A stretch of 12,791 nucleotides of DNA. Source: Sutterella parvirubra YIT 11816. Its GTDB lineage: Bacteria; Pseudomonadota; Gammaproteobacteria; Burkholderiales; Burkholderiaceae_F. Each line of letters opens with the position of its first letter. Position 1 is the stretch's first letter. Made by a program: the position numbers and the translations under genes. Location of the stretch: positions 1 to 12,791 of the forward strand of contig NZ_JH604855.1 of the NCBI RefSeq assembly GCF_000250875.1, read 5' to 3'. The notes under the pieces were generated by a model. It was not told the DNA's origin, made no database searches, and worked only from the letters and a program-made list of their open reading frames with translations. Below are positions 1-4,293 of the stretch, in pieces.

Positions 1-34
1 CGGCGCCGGCGTCGTCGCCTCGATCATCGAGTAA
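1..34 (+). CDS. tuf: Elongation factor Tu, 3' end only
   Basis: Reading from base 2, the visible codons give GAGVVASIIE and a TAA stop at 32-34. This matches the C-terminal tail of bacterial EF-Tu, whose last strand ends in a GAGVVA motif (known family feature). EF-Tu carries aminoacyl-tRNA to the ribosome as a GTP complex. Only ten codons are present, so identification rests on this tail plus context: a tuf copy directly upstream of tRNA-Trp and secE is the usual arrangement in proteobacteria. The gene continues to the left of the window. Confidence 0.85.
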   Translation, partial: GAGVVASIIE

Positions 35-44
35 TGATCACTGA

Positions 45-72
45 AGTCGGCGAGGTTTCAACTTCGCCGACT
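45..72 (+). other. Inverted repeat in the tuf–tRNA-Trp spacer
   Basis: Bases 45-56 pair with 61-72 to form a 12-bp hairpin with one G-T wobble (54/63) and a 4-base loop TTCA. No T-run follows, so a plain intrinsic terminator is unlikely. It lies 10 bases after the tuf stop and 5 bases before the mature tRNA 5' end. It may act in RNA processing, separating tuf mRNA from the tRNA precursor, or stabilise the tuf 3' end. The function is inferred; only the pairing is seen. Confidence 0.6.
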
Positions 73-77
73 CCGAC

Positions 78-153
78 AGGGGTATAGCTCAATCGGCAGA
101 GCGACGGTCTCCAAAACCGTAGGTTGAGGGTTCGATTCCTTCTGCCCCTGCCA
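78..153 (+). tRNA. trpT: tRNA-Trp (anticodon CCA)
   Basis: A complete 76-base cloverleaf can be drawn. The acceptor stem is 78-84 with 143-149 (one G-T pair), followed by discriminator G150 and an encoded CCA at 151-153. The D arm contains GCTC/GAGC. The anticodon stem is 104-108 with 116-120, around loop CTCCAAA with anticodon CCA at 111-113, which reads UGG. The T stem is 126-130 with 138-142, around TTCGATT. A G discriminator is normal for bacterial tRNA-Trp. It sits between tuf and secE and is probably cotranscribed with tuf. Confidence 0.98.
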
Positions 154-159
154 AAATTC

Positions 160-195
160 AAAAGCCAGGACGCGAGAGCGTTCTGGCTTTTGTTT
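160..195 (+). terminator. Intrinsic terminator after tRNA-Trp
   Basis: Bases 160-173 pair with 178-191 to give a 14-bp stem with one G-T pair and a GAGA loop. The top is a very stable cGAGAg tetraloop. The 3' arm ends in TTTT and runs on into GTTT. The A-run on the 5' side makes the hairpin potentially bidirectional. It lies 6 bases after the tRNA CCA end. It would end a tuf–trpT transcript and separate it from secE–nusG. Confidence 0.75.
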
Positions 196-228
196 GTCCG
201 GAAGACGCGAAAAATCCCCGCCGAAACG

Positions 229-258
229 GCAACATCGGCGCGCCGGAACGGATAAAAT
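229..258 (+). promoter_or_regulatory. Possible secE promoter
   Basis: TAAAAT at 253-258 matches five of six positions of the sigma-70 -10 box. The best -35 partner is GCAACA at 229-234, at 18-bp spacing, and it is weak. The only support beyond the -10 box is position: it lies after the tRNA terminator and 65 bases before the secE start, where a new promoter would be needed. Transcription may instead read through from tuf. Confidence 0.3.
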
Positions 259-323
259 CACAAGTTATTTCCGAATTCCCAATCCTCATCCGGAGCGACC
301 CGCTCCGGCATCAAGGAACCGTG

Positions 324-707
324 ATGAACAACCAAAACGTGGAAACCGTCACGACGAAGTCCGACGTGATTCTCGTGACGCTGGCCGTGCTCTCCGCGCT
401 CGCCGGCGTGATCGCCTTCGCGCTGCTCACCGAACAGCCGCTCTCCGTGCGTCTCGGTGTGCTCGCCGGCGGCCTCGTGCTCGCCGTGTTGCTCGCCTGG
501 CTCTCGCCCTCGGGCAAGCGTCTTCTTGCCTACGGCCGCCAGTCCTACGAGGAACTCCGTCGCGTCGTCTGGCCCACCAAGAAGGAAACGCTCAACACGA
601 CCGGCATGGTGATGGCCTTCGTCATCGTCATGGCCTTCTTCCTCTTCCTGGTGGACAAGATCATCGAATGGGGCCTCTACGACGTGCTCCTTCGTCTCTC
701 CATCTAA
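324..707 (+). CDS. secE: Protein translocase subunit SecE
   Basis: SecE is the small clamp-like subunit of the SecYEG channel in the inner membrane. The 127-residue product equals the enterobacterial length and has the three-helix form. Hydrophobic segments lie at about residues 14-35, 41-60 and 93-111. Before the third helix comes the amphipathic cytosolic helix with the family motif ELRRVVWPTKKET (about 77-89), the part that braces SecY. I chose ATG at 324 over GTG at 321 because AAGGA at 313-317 is 6 bases from the ATG and only 3 from the GTG. nusG follows after 21 bases, the classic secE–nusG pair, so the two genes are probably translated from one transcript. Confidence 0.95.
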   Translation: MNNQNVETVTTKSDVILVTLAVLSALAGVIAFALLTEQPLSVRLGVLAGGLVLAVLLAWLSPSGKRLLAYGRQSYEELRRVVWPTKKETLNTTGMVMAFVIVMAFFLFLVDKIIEWGLYDVLLRLSI

Positions 708-728
708 CCGCACCCTTCGGAGACTCAC

Positions 729-1262
729 ATGAGCGAGAACATGAAGTGGTACACGCTGCACGTGTACAGCTCGATGGAAAAGAGCGTCAAGAACGCTCTT
801 GAAGAACGCATCGCGCGCAGCGATCTGCGTGAGAGCTTCGGTCAGGTGCTTCTTCCGATCGAACGCGTGCAGGAAGTGCGCAACGGCCGCAAGGTCACGA
901 GCGAACGCCGCATGTACCCGGGCTACGTCTTCATCGAGATGGAGATGAACGACGCCACGTGGCATCTCGTCAACTCGACGCCGCGCGTGATCGAATTCCT
1001 CGGGAACAACAACCCCGTGGTGCTCTCCGACGCCGAAGTCGCCAACATCATGAACGCGGCCTCGATCTCCGCCGAGAAGCCCCGTCCCAAGATCGAGTTC
1101 GAAATCGGCGAACAGGTCCGCGTCAAGTCGGGCGCGTTCAAGGACTTTACGGGTCGCGTCGACGCCGTCGACTACGACAAGAGCCGCTTGAACGTCTACG
1201 TTTCGATCTTCGGCCGCGACACGCCGGTCGACCTCGCCTTCAACGAAGTCGAGAAGATTTAA
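729..1262 (+). CDS. nusG: Transcription termination/antitermination protein NusG
   Basis: NusG binds the beta-prime clamp helices of RNA polymerase, suppresses pausing, and uses its C-terminal KOW domain to contact Rho or ribosomal protein S10. The 177-residue product has the NGN domain at about 4-115, with the typical WYTLHVYSS start, RRMYPGYVFIEM (60-71) and NDATWHLV (74-81). A linker containing KPRPK follows, then the KOW domain at about 125-177. The end of the KOW domain, SIFGRDTPVDL, contains Phe161, equivalent by end-alignment to E. coli Phe165, which is needed for Rho and S10 binding. GGAG at 719-722 precedes the ATG at 6-base spacing. The gene is intact and of usual length. Confidence 0.97.
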   Translation: MSENMKWYTLHVYSSMEKSVKNALEERIARSDLRESFGQVLLPIERVQEVRNGRKVTSERRMYPGYVFIEMEMNDATWHLVNSTPRVIEFLGNNNPVVLSDAEVANIMNAASISAEKPRPKIEFEIGEQVRVKSGAFKDFTGRVDAVDYDKSRLNVYVSIFGRDTPVDLAFNEVEKI

Positions 1263-1280
1263 AAAAAGCGGGACTTTCGC

Positions 1281-1309
1281 TTGCACGGCAATTTCCGTGC
1301 GTGTATAGT
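1281..1309 (+). promoter_or_regulatory. Sigma-70-type promoter for rplK
   Basis: A -35 box TTGCAC (1281-1286) is separated by exactly 17 bp from a -10 box TATAGT (1304-1309), which matches five of six consensus bases. The element starts 18 bases after the nusG stop. It would start RNA near 1315-1317, leaving a leader of about 80 bases before rplK. A perfect 6-bp inverted repeat, GCACGG (1283-1288) and CCGTGC (1295-1300), covers the -35 end and part of the spacer. Major ribosomal-protein promoters at this place are known in other bacteria. Confidence 0.7.
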
Positions 1310-1310
1310 C

Positions 1311-1370
1311 GCGCTTCTTGATTCACCTCACTGGGGAGCCGAACACGCCGAAGCCCGGCGTCGGAAGCGC
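1311..1370 (+). promoter_or_regulatory. Folded rplK leader, candidate L1-binding site
   Basis: Bases 1311-1318 pair with 1363-1370 (8 bp, one wobble) and enclose a second stem, 1346-1350 with 1356-1360 (CGCCG/CGGCG). In E. coli, L1 represses rplKA translation by binding a leader structure that resembles its 23S rRNA site, and this is the matching position. I cannot identify the exact L1 motif. The outer stem starts at or just upstream of the predicted transcript start, so its base may form only on read-through RNA coming from nusG. Confidence 0.35.
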
Positions 1371-1396
1371 TTGAACCCAAAAAGGATTTTTACCAA

Positions 1397-1828
1397 ATGG
1401 CTAAGAAAATCGTCGGCTTTATCAAGCTGCAGGTTCCTGCGGGTAAGGCCAATCCTTCGCCTCCCATCGGCCCGGCGCTCGGCCAGCGCGGTCTGAACAT
1501 CATGGAGTTCTGCAAGGCCTTCAACGCCAAGACGCAGGGCATGGAAGCCGGTCTTCCGATCCCGGTCGTGATCACGGCGTACGCGGACAAGTCCTTCACG
1601 TTCATCATGAAGACCCCGCCCGCCACGATCCTGATCAAGAAGGCGGCGAAGATCCAGAAGGGCTCCGCCCGTCCGCACACCGACAAGGTGGGCAAGATCA
1701 CCCGTGCGCAGGCTGAAGAAATCGCCAAGACGAAGGAACCCGATCTTACGGCTGCCGACCTTGACGCCGCCGTCCGCACGATCGCCGGTTCGGCTCGTTC
1801 GATGGGCATCATCGTGGAGGGTATGTAA
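1397..1828 (+). CDS. rplK: 50S ribosomal protein L11
   Basis: L11 binds the GTPase-associated region of 23S rRNA at the base of the L12 stalk and is needed for factor-dependent GTP hydrolysis and for RelA activation. The 143-residue product has the N-terminal domain (about 1-72) with the proline-rich [13 protein letters not shown] segment (20-32), whose Pro22 and Pro26 are the known thiostrepton-site prolines. It also has [13 protein letters not shown] around Lys40, the trimethylated lysine of the family. The RNA-binding C-terminal domain (about 73-143) includes [18 protein letters not shown] at 1381-1386 lies 10 bases before the ATG. The stop codon overlaps the rplA start by one base, so rplK and rplA are probably translationally coupled. 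Confidence 0.98.
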   Translation: MAKKIVGFIKLQVPAGKANPSPPIGPALGQRGLNIMEFCKAFNAKTQGMEAGLPIPVVITAYADKSFTFIMKTPPATILIKKAAKIQKGSARPHTDKVGKITRAQAEEIAKTKEPDLTAADLDAAVRTIAGSARSMGIIVEGM

Positions 1829-2526
1829 TGGCTAAGCTTACGAAGCGCATGCAGGCCCTCCAGGGCAAGGTTGAGGCCGGCAAGGTCTACCCCGCCCTCG
1901 ACGCGCTCAACATCGTCAAGTCCGCCGCGACCGCCAAGTTCGACGAATCGATCGACGTGGCGATCCAGCTCGGCATCGACCCCCGCAAGTCCGACCAGGC
2001 CGTCCGCGGCGCCGTCGTGATGCCGGAAGGCACGGGCAAGACCGTTCGCGTCGCCGTGTTCACGCAGGGCGCCAACGCTGACGCCGCCCGTGAAGCCGGT
2101 GCCGACATCGTCGGTTTCGACGACCTCGCCGCCAAGGTCAAGGCCGGTGAACTCGACTTCGACGTCGTGATCGCCTCGCCCGACGCCATGCGCGTTGTCG
2201 GTCAGCTCGGTCAGATCCTCGGCCCGCGCGGCCTCATGCCGAACCCCAAGGTCGGCACGGTCACGCCGAACGTTGCTCAGGCCGTCAAGAACGCCAAGGC
2301 CGGTCAGGTCCAGTTCCGCGCCGACAAGGCTGGTATCATCCACGCCCCGATCGGCCGTGCTTCCTTCGAAGCCGAACGCCTGCAGAAGAACCTTGCTGCG
2401 CTCATCGAGCAGCTCAACAAGCTGAAGCCCGCCTCCGCCAAGGGTCAGTACCTCCGCAAGGTCGCTGTCTCCTCGACGATGGGCCTCGGCGTGCGTGTTG
2501 ACGTCGGTTCCGTCAACAACGCCTGA
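1828..2526 (+). CDS. rplA: 50S ribosomal protein L1
   Basis: L1 forms the mobile L1 stalk next to the E site, helps release deacylated tRNA, and represses its own operon when in excess. The 232-residue product starts MAKLTKRMQ and carries the family's strongest signature across domain II, with the stretches [33 protein letters not shown] and [13 protein letters not shown]. The C-terminus returns to domain I with [16 protein letters not shown]. The ATG at 1828 lies in the TAATG overlap with rplK, and GGAGGG at 1816-1821, inside the end of rplK, gives 6-base spacing. Length is close to the 234 residues of E. coli, and no damage is seen. Confidence 0.98.
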   Translation: MAKLTKRMQALQGKVEAGKVYPALDALNIVKSAATAKFDESIDVAIQLGIDPRKSDQAVRGAVVMPEGTGKTVRVAVFTQGANADAAREAGADIVGFDDLAAKVKAGELDFDVVIASPDAMRVVGQLGQILGPRGLMPNPKVGTVTPNVAQAVKNAKAGQVQFRADKAGIIHAPIGRASFEAERLQKNLAALIEQLNKLKPASAKGQYLRKVAVSSTMGLGVRVDVGSVNNA

Positions 2527-2549
2527 TTGTCTTAAGACAGTCCGTTTTT
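2525..2549 (+). terminator. Weak hairpin plus T-run at the rplA stop
   Basis: Bases 2525-2531 pair with 2536-2542 (7 bp, one wobble) around the loop TTAA. The core is the palindrome TGTCTTAAGACA at 2528-2539. The sequence continues CG and then five T at 2545-2549. The stem begins inside the rplA stop codon. A partial terminator that lowers flow from rplKA into rplJL is possible, but the stem is weak and two bases separate it from the T-run. Confidence 0.35.
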
Positions 2550-2860
2550 CAGGGGCGAACACTCCTGCGGCGGCACGCTTCTACCAGGGCGTGCCGTCGA
2601 ACCCTCCCCTCGGGGAGGGATGTTCATTGAGGTCGTGAGGCCTCAAGGGCTTTGGGTGGCCCCGTCGTCCATGCGGACGGCAGGGCTGCTGTCAAAGACC
2701 GCTGGAGAGCGTTCCGTGGACGCTGGTGCGGGAAGCGCGCAATTAGTGCGGCGCCCGCGACCGAAGAACGCTTTTAATTGTCTTGTGCCTCCCGCATCGG
2801 GCCCACTTCCGGCGCCGCGGGGGAGACCGCCAAGATGTCCAGCGCAGACGGCAACCGAAG
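2527..2860 (+). other. Structured non-coding rplA–rplJ region, upstream part
   Basis: No credible gene lies here. Several perfect inverted repeats are present. CGGCACGC (2571-2578) pairs with 2589-2596. CCCTCCC (2602-2608) pairs with 2613-2619 around a CTCG tetraloop. TTGAGG (2627-2632) pairs with 2641-2646. A long-range 10-bp stem joins 2705-2714 to 2766-2775 and encloses GCGGG (2728-2732) with CCCGC (2754-2758). These probably belong to a long rplJL leader or an RNA processed from it. E. coli also has a several-hundred-base gap here, with a promoter and leader. I could not find a convincing promoter. Confidence 0.55.
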
Positions 2861-3019
2861 AGAAATTGCGTTGTGTTTTAAGCGTCCGGACCCGTCCGAT
2901 GGGGCAGGGAAGGACGAAGATGAATTCAGCTCAAAAACTCCCAGGATGCCGGTTTTTTGCGAACCGGTGCGGTTCGTCCGATCCGTCGGATGAGCGGCAC
3001 TATTTCTAGGAGCCAGACC
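2860..3019 (+). promoter_or_regulatory. Probable L10(L12) autoregulatory leader of rplJL
   Basis: In many bacteria the L10-L12 complex represses rplJL by binding the mRNA upstream of rplJ at a kink-turn-like fold. Here CGTCC (2883-2887) pairs with GGACG (2912-2916) and an inner CCC/GGG helix (2891-2893 with 2902-2904). The internal loop between them is asymmetric and rich in G and A, as such sites are. Nearer the gene, CCGGTT (2949-2954) can pair with 2962-2967, whereas GAACC (2961-2965) can pair with 2971-2975, and the two pairings exclude each other. A further stem joins 2975-2981 to 2986-2992. AGGAG at 3008-3012 is the rplJ ribosome-binding site. Assignment rests on position and hand folding only. 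Confidence 0.55.
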
Positions 3020-3547
3020 ATGGGTCTTAATCGTCAAGATAAGGCTGCTGTCATCGAGGAAGTCTCCGGCATCGTCGCCGCTTCTTCCGCGATCGTCATC
3101 GCCGAATACCGTGGGCTGAGCGTTGAGGCCGTCACGAAGCTCCGCGCGGATGCGCGCAAGAACAACGTGACGTTGCGTGTTGTCAAGAACACGTTGGTGC
3201 GTCGTGCCGTGGAAGGCACGGAGTTCGCCGGGCTTGCCGACCAGTTCGTCGGCCCGCTCGTCTATGCGTTCTCCGCCGACCCCGTCGCCGCCGCCAAGGT
3301 TCTCGTCAACTTCGCCAAGGACAACGACAAGCTCGTTATCAAGGGCGGTGCGATGGCCAACTTCGTCATGGACGTGGAAGCCGTCAAGAACCTCGCCTCG
3401 ATGCCGAGCCGCGAAGAACTCCTTGCCAAGTTGATGGCCACGATGAACGAGCCGATCGCGAAGTTCGTCCGCACCATCAACGAAGTCCCGGCGCGCTTCG
3501 TGCGCACCGTGGCTGCCGTGCGCGATGCCAAGGATCAGGCCGCCTGA
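3020..3547 (+). CDS. rplJ: 50S ribosomal protein L10
   Basis: L10 anchors the L12 dimers to 23S rRNA at the stalk base and, with L12, represses its own mRNA. The 175-residue product starts [15 protein letters not shown]. The rRNA-binding globular domain runs to about residue 130 and includes AEYRGL (28-33) and [11 protein letters not shown] (53-63). A long C-terminal helix that binds L12 follows. I chose ATG 3020 because AGGAG at 3008-3012 is 7 bases upstream and the protein then begins like its relatives; an in-frame ATG at 2957 would add 21 unrelated residues. E. coli L10 has 165 residues. The extra length lies in the C-terminal helix, where residues 147-157 and 158-168 form a tandem repeat (AKFVRT/ARFVRT). 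Confidence 0.97.
   Translation: MGLNRQDKAAVIEEVSGIVAASSAIVIAEYRGLSVEAVTKLRADARKNNVTLRVVKNTLVRRAVEGTEFAGLADQFVGPLVYAFSADPVAAAKVLVNFAKDNDKLVIKGGAMANFVMDVEAVKNLASMPSREELLAKLMATMNEPIAKFVRTINEVPARFVRTVAAVRDAKDQAA
3458..3523 (+). repeat. Two-copy 33-base in-frame repeat within rplJ
   Basis: 3458-3490 and 3491-3523 each encode 11 residues: [11 protein letters not shown] and [11 protein letters not shown]. Six of 11 residues are identical and two more are conservative (K/R, I/V). At base level I count 19 of 33 matches, so the duplication, if real, is old. It lies in the L12-binding helix of L10. Confidence 0.6.
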
Positions 3548-3551
3548 TCCT
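3531..3551 (+). other. Hairpin across the rplJ stop codon
   Basis: AGGATCAGG (3531-3539) pairs perfectly with CCTGATCCT (3543-3551) around a 3-base loop. The 3' arm contains the rplJ TGA stop. A-rich sequence follows instead of a T-run, so it is not an intrinsic terminator. It may protect or process the rplJ–rplL junction, where L12 must be made in several-fold excess over L10. The role is inferred. Confidence 0.55.
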
Positions 3552-3594
3552 AAACAACCAATCAATTCACACTACGTAAATCTGGAGTCACAAA

Positions 3595-3972
<378 letters not shown>

Positions 3973-3999
3973 TTCAACAATTCTTCCGAATTGGTTGAA
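3973..3999 (+). other. Hairpin immediately after rplL
   Basis: Bases 3973-3983 pair with 3988-3999 (11 bp, bulged G at 3993 or 3994) around the loop TTCC. The stem starts directly at the rplL stop codon. It is A+T-rich and has no T-run. A role as an mRNA 3'-end stabiliser or RNase III target is plausible, because E. coli processes the rplL–rpoB junction with RNase III, but the substrate features cannot be confirmed by eye. Confidence 0.5.
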
Positions 4000-4047
4000 A
4001 TGCCCGGGTGAAGCGAGCGATAATAACCGACCGCTTTGCCCAGGCTC

Positions 4048-4073
4048 TCAAAGCCTCCGAAAGGAGGCTTTGA
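4048..4073 (+). terminator. Strong GAAA-capped hairpin before rpoB, attenuator candidate
   Basis: TCAAAGCCTCC (4048-4058) pairs perfectly with 4063-4073 (11 bp) around a GAAA tetraloop, a very stable fold. Only short, interrupted T's follow (TCTTG), so unaided termination would be partial at most. This suits an attenuator that lets some polymerase through to rpoBC. The 3' arm can instead pair with 4109-4119. Confidence 0.5.
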
Positions 4074-4119
4074 TCTTGCCCCCGGCAGACGATTTCCTAC
4101 CGGAGCCCAGATCAAAGCC
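4066..4119 (+). promoter_or_regulatory. Alternative pairing that would open the rpoB-leader hairpin
   Basis: GGCTTTGATCT (4066-4076) is perfectly complementary to AGATCAAAGCC (4109-4119), 11 bp. It shares 4066-4073 with the 3' arm of the 4048-4073 hairpin, so the two folds exclude each other. TCAAAGCC occurs twice, at 4048-4055 and 4112-4119, as competing partners. The pairing is seen; switching is inferred. Confidence 0.45.
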
Positions 4120-4293
4120 GCCTTGATGAACGCGTTTTATACTCAATCAAGTCGTTGCAACCTCTGCCGCGCGGACTCAGTCCAAAAACTGAAGTGCCGA
4201 GCGGCTTTTCGGCGTCCATAGTTTCCGCGTTCCTCAGGTCCGCCGCCTCATCCCCTCGTGTCCTTGGTGCCCCTAGTGCCGAACGGAGTCTCC

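Larger units (their letters stand above)
4000..4293 (+). promoter_or_regulatory. Non-coding rpoB leader
   Basis: The rplL–rpoB gap is 321 bases and has no credible gene. It holds the strong hairpin at 4048-4073 and an alternative partner at 4109-4119 (both listed separately). Smaller stems are ATCAA/TTGAT (4111-4115 with 4122-4126), GGAC/GTCC (4173-4176 with 4180-4183) and GCCGA/TCGGC (4196-4200 with 4209-4213). TATACT at 4138-4143 resembles a -10 box but lacks a -35 at proper spacing. GGAG at 4285-4288 serves rpoB. In E. coli this gap contains an attenuator that reduces rpoBC transcription relative to rplJL. Confidence 0.6.

Noticed and set aside
321..326. GTG at 321 as the secE start
   Set aside because: AAGGA would be only 3 bases away; the adjacent ATG at 324 has proper 6-base spacing.
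1260..1282. Minus-strand terminator formed by AAGCG/CGCTT next to the A-run after nusG
   Set aside because: The stem has only 5 bp, and there is no minus-strand gene for it to end.
2773..2778. TTTAAT as a -10 box for rplJ
   Set aside because: No -35-like hexamer is present at 16-18 bp spacing (GC-rich there), and the bases also lie in the 3' arm of a long-range stem.
2620..3009. Open frame of 129 codons in the rplA–rplJ gap
   Set aside because: The purine-rich GGGGAGGG lies almost against the ATG, which is too close to serve as a ribosome-binding site. The product is low-complexity, Pro/Arg-rich and resembles no family. The bases are better explained by paired RNA arms and the rplJ leader.
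2957..3019. Upstream in-frame ATG extending L10 by 21 residues
   Set aside because: The added residues resemble no L10, they overlap the folded leader, and the ATG at 3020 has a good AGGAG at 7-base spacing.
4123..4143. TTGATG ... TATACT as an rpoB promoter
   Set aside because: The two boxes are only 9 bp apart, and no other -35 lies 16-18 bp upstream of TATACT.
4036..4221. Small open frame between rplL and rpoB
   Set aside because: It runs through the hairpin arms, has no ribosome-binding site and shows no recognisable protein features.
4258..4293. Upstream in-frame GTG extending RpoB by 12 residues
   Set aside because: There is no ribosome-binding site at proper spacing and no family similarity. 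ATG 4294 has GGAG at 5 bases and gives the standard [13 protein letters not shown] start.
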